Under the pieces are notes generated by a model. That model made no database searches, was not told where the DNA came from, and saw only the letters and a program-made list of their open reading frames with translations. The position numbers were made by a program, and so were the translations under genes. DNA of 29,143 nt from a virus: positions 1 through 29,143 of the IMG/VR virus record IMGVR_UViG_3300021091_000302; one strand, written 5' to 3'. The number at the start of each line of letters is the position of its first letter. Position 1 is the first letter of the stretch. Of the stretch, positions 1-8,191 are shown piece by piece.

Positions 1-823
1 ATGATGTTGAAGTTGAACCTAAAGTAATTGAAGAATTTGCTAATTGTGCATTTGAAACACCACCTGATTTAATTGTAACATCACCACTTGTAACTGTAAA
101 ACTGGCCGTGTTAAATGTTGCAACACCGGCATTTGATGAAGTTGCTAATTCAGCAGAAATAGTTAATGAACTTGCACCTACAACTGTGTTAATACCTTCG
201 CCTGCTAAAAATTCTAATTTACCACCTAATGCTGTTGAATTTACTGTTGAAGATTCATCAGAAAATTGTATAAAAGCATTTGCTATATTTGCATTTGTAA
301 TTCCTGCTGAACCACTTAAATTTGTATTTGTAAGGCCTGATATTGTGTTACTTGAAGCAGATATTGTTTTATTTGATAATGTGTTCGTAGATGATGCCGT
401 AAGAACTGTGCCATCTAATTGTATATTAATTGTATCACCTTGACTTACTGTAGTTGTAATACCATCATTACTTTTAACTTTTAAAGTACCACCTAATGCG
501 ATAGAAATAGCAGAAGAAGAATCATCTCTTATACTAAAACTTGAATTTGTTAAAGAAGAATTGCCAATATTTAATAATGTATTATTTGAACCACTAATTG
601 TTTTATTTGAAAGAGTAACTGAGTTTGATGATAAAACGAGTGCTGTTACACCTGATAATAAATTTAATTCAGTAGGCGTAGCAGTTAATGTAATAGTTGT
701 ACCATTACCTAATGCTGTATATAATTCTGAAAAGTTATCATTAATAATTGTTGCACCAGAACGTAAGTTTGTACCTGTTCCGTCATTTGCTGTTGTACCT
801 ATATTAATTATTTGTTTGGCCAT
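1..823 (-). CDS. Tail fibre / receptor-binding structural protein (3' part outside window)
   Basis: The minus frame is open from an ATG at 823 to the window edge (about 274 codons) with no stop, so the C-terminus is missing. The start MAKQIINIGTTANDGTG is the stereotyped N-terminus of tail-fibre and baseplate-attached proteins in marine T4-like phages. The rest is Ser/Thr/Asn-rich and beta-repetitive. A TLSNKTIS unit occurs twice (about residues 70-77 and 148-155), with matching IALGG/TALGG stretches near 109 and 198, as in fibrous trimeric shafts. A late-type octamer lies at 841-848, 17 nt before the ATG, and the gene follows the gp7-position wedge gene, the usual place for distal tail genes. 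Family and N-terminus are recognised; host-receptor binding is inferred. Confidence 0.8.
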   Translation of the reverse strand, partial: MAKQIINIGTTANDGTGTNLRSGATIINDNFSELYTALGNGTTITLTATPTELNLLSGVTALVLSSNSVTLSNKTISGSNNTLLNIGNSSLTNSSFSIRDDSSSAISIALGGTLKVKSNDGITTTVSQGDTINIQLDGTVLTASSTNTLSNKTISASSNTISGLTNTNLSGSAGITNANIANAFIQFSDESSTVNSTALGGKLEFLAGEGINTVVGASSLTISAELATSSNAGVATFNTASFTVTSGDVTIKSGGVSNAQLANSSITLGSTSTS

Positions 824-840
824 TGATTAATCTTTCTCTA

Positions 841-848
841 TATTTATA
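841..848 (-). promoter_or_regulatory. T4-type late promoter octamer for tail fibre
   Basis: The minus strand reads TATAAATA, matching the T4 late promoter consensus recognised by the gp55 sigma factor with gp33 and the clamp. It lies in the 31-nt gap between two minus-strand genes, 17 nt before the tail-fibre ATG. Confidence 0.6.
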
Positions 849-854
849 ATCATT

Positions 855-3458
855 TTACGGTGTTGTATCATCAAAAGTTATAGGGTTACCACCTGTATCA
901 ATTGTTTGGTCAAATGTAACAACAGTATTATCAAATTGATTAAAAGGTGCAATAATAAAAATTTCACAAGGTATTGTTAATTTTGTTTTGATGAATCTAC
1001 CTAATTCAGTAGAACAAAATAAAAGTGTATTGTCTTGACCATCTAATGACGACCTTGTACCAAAAGTAACGTTTGCACCTAACTCAGCGAGTGAATAATT
1101 TGTATCAACTGTTCTACTAAATGTTCTTAATCCTTCTCTATTAATTGTTGCATATCGAGGGCCAGCGTATGCAAAGCCTGTAGCTATATTAACGCCAGCA
1201 AATGTTCCTCTTACACGTGATAGATATTGAATATTAATAGGAGCTCTTGTAAGTGTTACATCTCTTGTAGATGAACTAAAAGGAGAAATTGTTGAAGTAT
1301 TTAAATCAGCGGCCGCACCTATTTCAGGCGTAGCTCTTAAACTTGTGCCATCGTCAATTGTTCCTAATCTTCTACCAAATATTGTAGAGAATAAAGTATT
1401 TACAATAGATAAGAATGGATCTTCTAAAACTCCTGAAACAGCACCACTTACAGGTGTTGATATACGAGCATTTAATCTTGTTTGAATATCAACTTGTCCT
1501 TCAAAATAAAAACCTGAAGTGTGCATTGTTTTTTTGAAATCATCTCGCCAGTCTGATATTGAACGTCCTACTTTTATAACATAAGAAAAATCTTGGTAAT
1601 ATAAACTATCTTGTATATTCATTGTATTTTCAGAAATAAATCCATCTTCATTTATGAAACGGCCGTCTAAATCTGCAACAGCACCTACTGTTAATGTGGC
1701 AGTTGTACTATCTAATTTTTTAATTGTAGCTGAACCAGAAGAACCTGTAACAACACTATTTAAATTTATTGCGCCAGAATTATTTTTTAATATTAATAAT
1801 CCTCTTGCTGAATTAAAACTTACAACAGTTGCTGTAATGCCTCCTGTTATAGAAACACTTGTGTTTTCCACAAAAGTTCCTGTTACACTTGTTACAATAC
1901 AGTTTTTGAAAAAATTAAGCACGGGTGGTGTTGGAGCTAATTGATGATTAATTCCTAATTCAACCAAATTTAAATCTAATACTCTACCTATTTCATCACC
2001 ATATGCTTTTAAAATTGCGTTGACACCACCTGATGTAATTGAAACAGTCGGTAATGATGTGTAACCTAAACCTTCATTATATAAAAATATATCTGTTATA
2101 TCACCAACGTCCGTGCCTGATTCTTGTACAAATTTATCTCCAAAATAAGTATCGTTTTGTGTTGTAGCTCCCTCTAATAATATGTGATCTTCAGTTGAAC
2201 TTGCACTATCTTCAGGTGTAAATCCTCCGTTAACAACTGAAATAAATCCTGCTGCACCTGCACCATTTGTGTCTGTATTTGTAAAAACTAAATCATCACC
2301 TATAGAATAACCAGCACCAGGATTATCTATAATTATTTCTGTAATGCCACCTGAACCAATAGTTTTAGTTTGAATAATTGCTCCTTCACCGCCGCCAGTA
2401 ACAGTTACGGTTTCAACAGCAGAATGTAAAGAACCATCATTTGTAATTACTTTTGATGCAGGTATACCTGTAATTGTTGCTTTGATTAAATTATCATCTT
2501 CATCACTTGCTGTACCTTGTATTTCTTCACCAACACTAAAAGTTCCATTAATACTGTCTGAATTTAAAACAAATTCCGAAACACTTGAAGTACCTATTAA
2601 AAAAATTGTTACACTTTCAACTATTGCTGTAGCATCTGAATTTGAACCTGTTATTGTTCTACCAACTAAATCTGAAGTATTACCAGTGGGATTAATTGTT
2701 CTTAAAACTTTATTTGTTGTAAATTTACCATCAGACACTCGTAATATTTGTTCACGTGGATAAAATGTTTGAGATACTTCATTAAATAATAATCTAAAAA
2801 ACGTTTCGTGTCCTACTTTAGTACCTTTAGTTTGATATAACGATTTAATATTTTTAATTAAATTTCTTTTATTAACACTGGTGTTTAAATTTTCAGGTAA
2901 TGTAGTTAAAAATTCATTTCTAAATTGAGTTAAAAAATTTGATATTGCTTTATCAGGATCTCTAAAGTTTAATAACTCTTGTATATTATTTACTGGATTA
3001 GGTCTATAATTATTAATTATAGCACTTGCATTAGAAGATAATCCTAAAATAGTTTCACCAATTATAAACTTGTCTTGTGCAACAATGAATAATCTATTGT
3101 TATCTAAATCTTCTGTAAATACAGTTGAAGTGGCCTTTGATGTCTGGCCTTGTACAATTTCTCCTCTAGTAAATTTACCAAAAGAAGAACTTTCTAAAAG
3201 TATTTTATCTCCTTCATCTAAAGGAGTAATATCTGAATCGATACGAGAACCATCTAAGATTAATTTATTATCTTGGCCTGTTTCTGTTTCTAATTGTATA
3301 CCATCTGTTGTTTGAACAGAAGTTACCGATAATTCGGCAGCCTCCATAAATGAGTAATATGTTTTTAAAAATTGTAAAAATTTAGGATGGTCGTCAAGTA
3401 CAAAATCAGGTACTTGTGAACCTATAAGACTTGAAAGTTTGTCTTTAAATGTAGCCAT
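855..3458 (-). CDS. Baseplate wedge/structural protein in gp7 position
   Basis: An 867-residue protein directly downstream of gp6 (5-nt gap) in the order gp25-gp6-this, the place of gp7 in T4-like phages. The N-terminal ~250 residues (MATFKDKLSSLIGSQVPDFV, then a conserved block near residues 190-245 containing YQTKGTKVGHETFFRLLFNE and YPREQILRVSDG) look like the conserved wedge region of marine T4-like phages. The middle is beta- and glycine-rich with tandem modules (GGGEGAIIQTKTIG, DNPGAGYSIGDDLVF, YNEGLGYTSLPTVSITSGG) typical of virion proteins. T4 gp7 is longer (about 1,030 residues), so the gp7 name rests mainly on position. It could instead be a gp7/gp8-region protein peculiar to marine phages. 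A structural role is very likely. Confidence 0.65.
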   Translation of the reverse strand: MATFKDKLSSLIGSQVPDFVLDDHPKFLQFLKTYYSFMEAAELSVTSVQTTDGIQLETETGQDNKLILDGSRIDSDITPLDEGDKILLESSSFGKFTRGEIVQGQTSKATSTVFTEDLDNNRLFIVAQDKFIIGETILGLSSNASAIINNYRPNPVNNIQELLNFRDPDKAISNFLTQFRNEFLTTLPENLNTSVNKRNLIKNIKSLYQTKGTKVGHETFFRLLFNEVSQTFYPREQILRVSDGKFTTNKVLRTINPTGNTSDLVGRTITGSNSDATAIVESVTIFLIGTSSVSEFVLNSDSINGTFSVGEEIQGTASDEDDNLIKATITGIPASKVITNDGSLHSAVETVTVTGGGEGAIIQTKTIGSGGITEIIIDNPGAGYSIGDDLVFTNTDTNGAGAAGFISVVNGGFTPEDSASSTEDHILLEGATTQNDTYFGDKFVQESGTDVGDITDIFLYNEGLGYTSLPTVSITSGGVNAILKAYGDEIGRVLDLNLVELGINHQLAPTPPVLNFFKNCIVTSVTGTFVENTSVSITGGITATVVSFNSARGLLILKNNSGAINLNSVVTGSSGSATIKKLDSTTATLTVGAVADLDGRFINEDGFISENTMNIQDSLYYQDFSYVIKVGRSISDWRDDFKKTMHTSGFYFEGQVDIQTRLNARISTPVSGAVSGVLEDPFLSIVNTLFSTIFGRRLGTIDDGTSLRATPEIGAAADLNTSTISPFSSSTRDVTLTRAPINIQYLSRVRGTFAGVNIATGFAYAGPRYATINREGLRTFSRTVDTNYSLAELGANVTFGTRSSLDGQDNTLLFCSTELGRFIKTKLTIPCEIFIIAPFNQFDNTVVTFDQTIDTGGNPITFDDTTP

Positions 3459-3463
3459 ATTAA

Positions 3464-5320
3464 TTAATAGCTAGTTGCTGTTGAATAACCTATACCTGCG
3501 TCTGCTGAACCTCCTACAAAAGTATCTGGTTCAACTGTAACTGAAGAATTAGCCACATCAATTTCTACTATTTGATCTCTTACTGGAATTATATCATTTG
3601 AATTTGGTTTAACTGTTAATTCAATTACAGTAGAAACTGCACCTCTAATATTTTCAACAGTTGTAATATTTAAAGATGTTAATGTAATTTGTCCTGTTGT
3701 ATAATTAATTGTACCTTGTGTATTGTTTGCGTAAGTCCTTACACCACCTAATAATCTATATCTTCTTACATTACCAACACCATCATCATCTAAGAAAAAT
3801 ATATTTGTAGTATCACCACTGATTTTAAATCCTGTTGATTCTAAAATACCACCATTAACTGCATTATAACCTGATACTGGATTGTATAATGGATTTCTAA
3901 AGTAAATATCGTATCGTGTTGAAGAACTTAAAGTAGGTATAAATGTTTTTCTTATTTTAATTGTAGTTATATTTGAAACAATACTTGTATCTGTATCGTC
4001 AATTAAACCTATGACTTTAGAATATCTAAAAATACCATCAAATTGTTGTAACGTATCTGTATTATAATTTGTAAGTGTTGTTAATACATTTGATTTTAAA
4101 GTATCGGCCGATTTAGTTGTTAATCTTGAGTCATATTTTACTGTGCTTGTAATTAATACTGAAGTTGTTTCAGGATCTACAATTACTGGCCTTACTGAAG
4201 CAACGTTATAAGGTTTTAAAGCTGTAATAATACTTTGTTTTGTAGAATTTGTAAGTGTTGAACCACTGGCCGCTTTGATTGCAATTTTAACTGTGCCATA
4301 CACTGGTGTTTCATCATCTTCACCACCCCAAGCACTTACTGATACAGCATTTGGATAAATTGATCTTACAATTGTTTCGTAATCAGAAGTTGTAACCGCA
4401 CGATTTTGAGCTGAATAACTTAATGGTGCATTAAAACGAATTGACTCTTTTGATTCAGCAGCAGAACCACCTTGTGATACAGAATTTGTAGTAATTGTTA
4501 CATCAGAAAAACCACCTATTGTTGTGCCTAAAGAAAATGTAGAAGCACCGTTTGATTCATCTTTATTTGTAACAACATATTCTAATATAACTATATTACC
4601 ATCTTGTAAAGCTGCACCTAATACACCATCACCAAAATAAACTTCAAATTTACCATCTTCTATCTCTTGTAAAAAATAAACCTTAGAAGTATCAGTTACA
4701 TTGTTGTAACCACCTGCTAAAGAGTAAATATTTGTTGTAGTATTCGTAGAACTTGTTTGTACAGATACTTTTAATGTTCTTGTATCTGCATTTGCACTTT
4801 GAATTATAAATTTTTGGTCAGGATCGTTTACATCAACAGTATACCTAAATGTTGTTAAAGTTCCTTCGTAAATTTCTACATCCGAAAAAAGAAAAACACC
4901 GTTTGTTGGTGTAATTGTATAATCTTCATTTGTTACGTATTGATATGATATACCATTTACACTTGTTGTAAAAACTGTGCCTTTATTTAATGTTAAAGTT
5001 GAACCTGTAGCGTCATTGACTTCAATATTCAAACTGGCCTCTGGTGATCTCACAGAAGATGGTGTGTAATTTAACATTTTAGCAATTGACACAATATTTT
5101 TTCTTATATCAGCACTGTCTAGGTACATTTCATTTGCTAACATATTAGCATTGAAGCCTAGATAGTGAGTATTGTAAGCAAGTATATCTAAAAGTATGGC
5201 AAAACCAGAACCCTCAAAATTATAGTCTTGAAATTCTGATTGACTTTGTAAAAATGTTTTTAAATTGGCTTTGACTGCATCAAAATCAAAATCTGATACT
5301 TCTAATTTATTACTTGCCAT
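3464..5320 (-). CDS. 6: Baseplate wedge protein gp6
   Basis: A 618-residue protein (T4 gp6 is 660) of the gp6/J-like baseplate family, whose dimers form the inner iris-like ring joining the six wedges. The N-terminus is diagnostic: the FDAVKANLKTFLQSQSEFQD segment, then LLDILAYNTHYLGFNANMLANE near residues 47-68, where the family has its conserved helices. A central region (about 290-420) carries the beta/alpha domain seen in gpJ-like wedge proteins (SYSAQNRAVTTSDYETIVRS). It lies between gp25 (1-nt gap) and the gp7-position gene, and is probably translated from the same late transcript started upstream of gp25. Confidence 0.92.
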   Translation of the reverse strand: MASNKLEVSDFDFDAVKANLKTFLQSQSEFQDYNFEGSGFAILLDILAYNTHYLGFNANMLANEMYLDSADIRKNIVSIAKMLNYTPSSVRSPEASLNIEVNDATGSTLTLNKGTVFTTSVNGISYQYVTNEDYTITPTNGVFLFSDVEIYEGTLTTFRYTVDVNDPDQKFIIQSANADTRTLKVSVQTSSTNTTTNIYSLAGGYNNVTDTSKVYFLQEIEDGKFEVYFGDGVLGAALQDGNIVILEYVVTNKDESNGASTFSLGTTIGGFSDVTITTNSVSQGGSAAESKESIRFNAPLSYSAQNRAVTTSDYETIVRSIYPNAVSVSAWGGEDDETPVYGTVKIAIKAASGSTLTNSTKQSIITALKPYNVASVRPVIVDPETTSVLITSTVKYDSRLTTKSADTLKSNVLTTLTNYNTDTLQQFDGIFRYSKVIGLIDDTDTSIVSNITTIKIRKTFIPTLSSSTRYDIYFRNPLYNPVSGYNAVNGGILESTGFKISGDTTNIFFLDDDGVGNVRRYRLLGGVRTYANNTQGTINYTTGQITLTSLNITTVENIRGAVSTVIELTVKPNSNDIIPVRDQIVEIDVANSSVTVEPDTFVGGSADAGIGYSTATSY

Positions 5321-5321
5321 A

Positions 5322-5747
5322 TTATCTTAGTCTTTCTAAAAATGTTTGTACAGTAACCAATTCATTTGAACCAATAACATAAAAATAAATGCTTAAATCA
5401 TATGAATTTCTATCAATATCAGGTCTTGCTGATACTTGAACCAATTTAATTCTTGGTTCAAAATTTTGTAACACTTCGTGTACTTTTCTTTGTAGATTCA
5501 AAGCAGTCAATGGTGTCATTAACTCGAATAACATCGCTCTTATATTAGAACCTATTTCAGGATGAAAAGGTCTTTCAAAGTGTGATGTATTAATTAAATT
5601 TCTTACACTTCTTTTAACAGCTTCAACGTCTGTTAACTTGTTTACATCATTAGTAACCGTATTACGACCAAAATCTAAATCTAAATCTTTATATTTAACT
5701 GTGGCTCTTTTACTATTGTTTAAAGAACCGGCATCGTAATTTGGCAT
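5322..5747 (-). CDS. 25: Baseplate wedge protein gp25 (lysozyme-like fold)
   Basis: A 141-residue protein (T4 gp25 is 132) of the gp25-like family that anchors the wedge core and nucleates sheath assembly. The GNTVTNDVNKLTDVEAVKRSVRNLINT segment and the following HFERPFHPEIGSNIRAMLFE block (about residues 29-75) are the family signature; the EPR triplet near 93-95 is the conserved EPR-type motif that contacts sheath. A late octamer at 5757-5764 lies 9 nt before the ATG. The gene heads the gp25-gp6-gp7 block. Confidence 0.93.
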   Translation of the reverse strand: MPNYDAGSLNNSKRATVKYKDLDLDFGRNTVTNDVNKLTDVEAVKRSVRNLINTSHFERPFHPEIGSNIRAMLFELMTPLTALNLQRKVHEVLQNFEPRIKLVQVSARPDIDRNSYDLSIYFYVIGSNELVTVQTFLERLR

Positions 5748-5756
5748 AATCTTATA

Positions 5757-5764
5757 TATTTATA
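5757..5764 (-). promoter_or_regulatory. Late promoter octamer for gp25
   Basis: TATAAATA on the minus strand, 9 nt upstream of the gp25 ATG and in the 25-nt gap after the PAAR gene. The start would leave a very short leader. Confidence 0.6.
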
Positions 5765-5772
5765 TCGTTTTT

Positions 5773-6063
5773 TTAACCACCGCAAAAAACATTAGGCGAA
5801 CCTTGTGCAACTGAAGTACATCCTGAAATTTCATCACCTACACGACCTGCTCCTTTACCATTTATAAAAACAGTAGTAGAACCAATTGTTATTGGTGCAG
5901 TGTGAGAAGGACATATAGGAGCCGGCAATAAATGACTGGTATTTACATCACCTTGACGAGACCAAGCTATACCGTTTACAAATACATTAGGTGAACCTTC
6001 GGCTCTTGTCATTCCTGAACAATGACTTACATCAGCATCACCTATTCTTGTTGCTGCTGGCAT
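5773..6063 (-). CDS. PAAR-domain spike tip protein (gp5.4-like)
   Basis: A 96-residue PAAR-repeat protein, the conical tip that caps the central spike of contractile tails. The features are the MPAATRIGDADVSHCSG opening, two repeats of GSPNVFVNG / GSPNVFCGG, and the pair ITIGSTTVFINGKGAGRVGD. Candidate metal ligands are His14, Cys15, the His pair near residues 44 and 54, and Cys50/Cys81. In T4 the counterpart is gp5.4, which sits on the gp5 beta-helix. The start overlaps the end of the upstream 77-aa gene by 26 nt, suggesting translational coupling. Confidence 0.9.
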   Translation of the reverse strand: MPAATRIGDADVSHCSGMTRAEGSPNVFVNGIAWSRQGDVNTSHLLPAPICPSHTAPITIGSTTVFINGKGAGRVGDEISGCTSVAQGSPNVFCGG

Positions 6064-6271
6064 TTATTTTCCTTTTATTTGTTTCCCTACTCATTAATTC
6101 TTTAAATTTTATATTCCAACTATCTATTTCCATATGTTGTTCTTCTGTATGTGGACCATCAGGTATTTGAGGCAAAAATTTAATTACGTTATCAAAAATT
6201 TGTGGTATTTTTTCAAATTCATCATATTTTTCTAATTTACCATTATTTAATATGATAAATTCGTGTGTCAT
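6038..6271 (-). CDS. Conserved hypothetical protein upstream of PAAR
   Basis: A 77-residue acidic N-terminus and basic C-terminus. The opening MTHEFIILNNGKLEKYDEF and the central FLPQIPDGPHTEEQHMEIDSW look like a short protein that recurs between small head/tail genes of marine T4-like phages; I do not know its function. The ATG shares one base with the stop of the 46-aa gene (TAATG) and the 3' end overlaps PAAR by 26 nt, so the three genes form a tightly coupled cassette. No signal peptide or membrane segment is visible. Confidence 0.75.
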   Translation of the reverse strand: MTHEFIILNNGKLEKYDEFEKIPQIFDNVIKFLPQIPDGPHTEEQHMEIDSWNIKFKELMSRETNKRKINASSNKNR

Positions 6272-6411
6272 TATCTTCCTTGGCCTCTATAAAATTTTTT
6301 CATAGATTTTTTTTTATGTTTATTTAATTTTTTAGTGTGTATGTTAGGCCTTTTTACTTTATTTTTTTTAAAAAATGTAGAAACTCCTGAAAAACTGACT
6401 CGTTTTGCCAT
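6271..6411 (-). CDS. Small very basic protein, 46 aa
   Basis: ATG at 6409-6411, stop TAA at 6271-6273, which overlaps the next ATG by one base. The product begins MAKRVSFSGVSTFFKK and ends KKFYRGQGR. About 40 % of residues are Lys/Arg and there is no acidic residue, suggesting binding to nucleic acid or another polyanion. A late octamer at 6423-6430 lies 11 nt before the ATG. Function unknown; the overlap with its neighbour and the promoter make it a real gene. Confidence 0.7.
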   Translation of the reverse strand: MAKRVSFSGVSTFFKKNKVKRPNIHTKKLNKHKKKSMKKFYRGQGR

Positions 6412-6422
6412 AATTTAGTAAT

Positions 6423-6430
6423 TATTTATA
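6423..6430 (-). promoter_or_regulatory. Late promoter octamer for the 46-aa / 77-aa / PAAR cassette
   Basis: TATAAATA on the minus strand, 11 nt upstream of the ATG at 6411. Confidence 0.6.
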
Positions 6431-6561
6431 AAAAATCATTAGAATTATTGAAAAATGTGTATTTTTTTAGAAAAAACGCTTAAAATTTTTAAAATACTGT
6501 ATAAGTTATTGATTTTACTTATATATTTCTTTAATTTTGTCTTATTTTTGACACAATTACT

Positions 6562-6570
6562 TGTTATAAT
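6562..6570 (+). promoter_or_regulatory. Possible extended -10 promoter for the 42-aa membrane protein
   Basis: TGTTATAAT is a perfect extended -10 (TGnTATAAT), 32 nt before the ATG at 6603. A TTGACA at 6548-6553 is only 11 bp away, too close to act as its -35. A second TATAAT lies at 6578-6583. Confidence 0.4.
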
Positions 6571-6602
6571 ATACAAATATAATAAAAAAAGGAGTAAATT
6601 AA

Positions 6603-6731
6603 ATGTTTTCAAAAGACGATTTAAAAATCCTATTACTGGCCGCTGCTATTATAGCGCTTGGTTATGGATTTTTATTTGGATTTCATTACATATCGGACTG
6701 GTTAGGCATTTACGAAGATATTAGATATTAA
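6603..6731 (+). CDS. Small single-pass membrane protein, 42 aa
   Basis: The start ATG at 6603 is preceded by a strong ribosome-binding site (AAGGAG at about 6589-6594). The product begins MFSKDDLKILLLAAAIIALG and continues with a hydrophobic run to about residue 28, then an acidic tail ending IYEDIRY. One membrane helix with the charged tail outside it is the obvious reading. This is the only plus-strand gene between the PAAR cassette and the glycosyltransferase-like gene at 8633. Function unknown. The longer overlapping frame from 6455 is low-complexity and lacks a ribosome site, so I prefer this one. Confidence 0.65.
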   Translation: MFSKDDLKILLLAAAIIALGYGFLFGFHYISDWLGIYEDIRY

Positions 6732-6735
6732 TTTT

Positions 6736-7098
6736 TTAATCTCTATTATCTACAATTCGACCTTGTGTTTCTCTTTGTATATCATTATGGTCGAATTCCG
6801 CCCAATATAATTCAAAAGCCACACCATCTTCTATGCCTTCAAATTGATGAAATATACCAGGTTTTATTCTTGTAAAATCACCTGCTTTTAAAACTGTATT
6901 ATCAATAAGGCCTTCTTGTTTACCTTTTTGCCAAGCTCTTATTAACATTTTACCAGACTCTACGTAAAATCCGTTCCATTTAAATGCGTGTTTATGTTTT
7001 GAACATTGAACGCCAGCTTTAAATTCTATTCTATGAAATTCTAATACGCCGTTAGCGTGTATTAATTCTGTTGATCCCCAAATTTTACCTGCTTTCAT
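6736..7098 (-). CDS. Cupin-domain protein
   Basis: A 120-residue single-domain cupin. Motif 1 is G29-C32SKHKH37 with the metal-ligand pair H35/H37 and E47; motif 2 is G73DFTRIKPGIFH84, with the last His ligand. The family resembles the small mannose-6-phosphate isomerase-like cupins of marine phages and of nucleotide-sugar pathways. The sugar epimerase gene lies immediately upstream, 20 nt away, and the pair may act on surface glycans, though the substrate cannot be read from sequence. A late octamer at 7106-7113 lies 7 nt before the ATG, inside that short gap. Confidence 0.8.
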   Translation of the reverse strand: MKAGKIWGSTELIHANGVLEFHRIEFKAGVQCSKHKHAFKWNGFYVESGKMLIRAWQKGKQEGLIDNTVLKAGDFTRIKPGIFHQFEGIEDGVAFELYWAEFDHNDIQRETQGRIVDNRD

Positions 7099-7105
7099 AT
7101 GTGAT

Positions 7106-7113
7106 TATTTATA
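7106..7113 (-). promoter_or_regulatory. Late promoter octamer for cupin gene
   Basis: TATAAATA on the minus strand, 7 nt upstream of the cupin ATG at 7098. Confidence 0.55.
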
Positions 7114-7117
7114 TGTT

Positions 7118-7855
7118 TTATGGGTGTAAATTTTTTAAAAACATCCATACAGTCATTGTAGGTTTCCAACCTAGTTTTTTTAATTCACTGTTATCGCTGG
7201 CATTACTTTCAGCTTCACAATCTTCACCTTTTCTTAAAGGCACTTTAAAACCTGCTTTTTCAATTACTTCTTTTACACTATACAAATGGCCTGAACTGAC
7301 TTCATAAGTTTTGTTTTTGTCTTTCAATCCTAATTTTACAAATAACAATATAGCATTCACTACATCATTAATGTAAATAAAATCTCTTGTGTGATTTGTT
7401 TTATATTTTACTGTACCATTTACAATGTAATCAAATAACATACCTTTTCTAGGTTTTTCTCCATAAGTTGTTGAAAATCTTAAACCAACTTGGCCAGTAT
7501 GTGCGGCCTCTTCCATTTTCTTTTTACTTTCACCATAAGGCGATAGTGTCCAGTTATGTACACTAGAACTTGAAGCATATAAACAAGGTATGTTTTTTTC
7601 ATTACAAAGATTAAATATCTTTTTACTGTAGTCCACGTTTGTAATAAAATAAGGTGCAGGATTTTTAACACTATCTCTTACATTGGCCTTTGCTGCCAAA
7701 TGTATTACAAAATTCTCATCACCGTTTAATGTAAAATCTTTGATGTTTTTATTAAGAAGAAGATCATAATAAATTAATTGATGGCCTTTTTTGAGTAGTT
7801 TTTTCTTTAGATGACTACCTATAAAACCTTCACTACCTGTTAAAACTATTTTCAT
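7118..7855 (-). CDS. NAD-dependent epimerase/dehydratase (extended SDR)
   Basis: About 245 residues. The N-terminus has the Rossmann dinucleotide loop TGSEGFIGSH (GxxGxxG), followed by HLAAKANVRDS. The catalytic YGESK (YxxxK) is near residue 107, with the upstream YASSSSVH supplying the active-site Ser. The family acts on nucleotide sugars (UDP-glucose 4-epimerase, dTDP-glucose dehydratase and relatives). At ~245 residues it is shorter than typical members (310-350), and the C-terminal substrate part is compact. I chose ATG at 7855 over the GTG at 7858. It overlaps the upstream small gene by 23 nt. Sugar specificity is not determinable. Confidence 0.88.
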   Translation of the reverse strand: MKIVLTGSEGFIGSHLKKKLLKKGHQLIYYDLLLNKNIKDFTLNGDENFVIHLAAKANVRDSVKNPAPYFITNVDYSKKIFNLCNEKNIPCLYASSSSVHNWTLSPYGESKKKMEEAAHTGQVGLRFSTTYGEKPRKGMLFDYIVNGTVKYKTNHTRDFIYINDVVNAILLFVKLGLKDKNKTYEVSSGHLYSVKEVIEKAGFKVPLRKGEDCEAESNASDNSELKKLGWKPTMTVWMFLKNLHP

Positions 7856-8027
7856 CACATTTTCTCATTAAATCATCTTCCGTTTTGCAATCTTGGCAGT
7901 TACACTCATCTTGTGAACACAAATCTTCTAAATCAAAGTATTTTGTTCCTCTATGGTCGTAATGTTCGCAATGTTTACAAATTAAAGTATCAATCATATT
8001 AAATCTTTTATATGTTTTTTTTGTCAT
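7833..8027 (-). CDS. Small Cys-rich, probably zinc-binding protein
   Basis: A 64-residue protein with six cysteines, arranged as CKHC (residues 18-21), then CSQDECNCQDC (about 37-47), plus CDEN near the end, and nearby His22/His25. Paired CxxC/CxC groups suggest a zinc ribbon-like fold. It starts with ATG after an ACAGG ribosome site; a second ATG (residue 11) just before IDTLICKHC is an alternative. It overlaps the epimerase start by 23 nt, so it is probably cotranscribed. Function unknown. Confidence 0.6.
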   Translation of the reverse strand: MTKKTYKRFNMIDTLICKHCEHYDHRGTKYFDLEDLCSQDECNCQDCKTEDDLMRKCDENSFNR

Positions 8028-8047
8028 ACCTGTCTGTCTGTGTATGA

Positions 8048-8191
8048 CTATTTATTCATTTTATAAATGTTATAAACACAATAACCTATTACACAAGAAC
8101 ATAGAATATAAAAATATATACTAGAAGTTATTATAATAAAACCTGCTGATACAAGTGCAAGTATTCCATAAAAAAAACATATTGGACACAT
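8048..8191 (-). CDS. Small hydrophobic membrane protein, 47 aa
   Basis: ATG at 8189-8191, directly adjoining the stop of the upstream 52-aa gene (TAA then ATG with no gap), and TAG stop at 8048-8050. The product begins MCPICFFYGILALVSAGFII and is hydrophobic nearly throughout (two helices likely), with a CPIC pair at residues 2-5. No function is recognised. The abutting arrangement with the next gene argues that both are real. Confidence 0.55.
   Translation of the reverse strand: MCPICFFYGILALVSAGFIIITSSIYFYILCSCVIGYCVYNIYKMNK

Noticed and set aside
108-830. Two plus-strand open frames (108-443 and 561-830)
   Set aside because: They lie antisense to the tail-fibre frame, which has no stop from 823 to the edge and a recognisable N-terminus; the antisense translations are Val/Asn-rich shadows.
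1654-3315. Plus-strand frames 1654-1944, 2482-2763 and 3070-3315
   Set aside because: Antisense to the 867-residue wedge protein and without ribosome-binding sites or familiar sequence.
5085-5090. TTGACA within gp6 and similar copies at 14162, 15767, 17047, 18757, 21646 and 26110
   Set aside because: They are intragenic or antisense, and none has a -10 box at 16-18 bp followed by a gene start.
6548-6583. TTGACA (6548) paired with TATAAT (6565 or 6578) as a sigma70 promoter
   Set aside because: Spacers are 11 and 24 bp, outside the workable range. Only the extended -10 is kept, at modest confidence.
6455-6724. An 89-codon frame starting at 6455
   Set aside because: Low-complexity Leu/Ile/Phe run, no ribosome site. 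The 42-aa frame at 6603 in another frame has a strong AAGGAG and a cleaner product.
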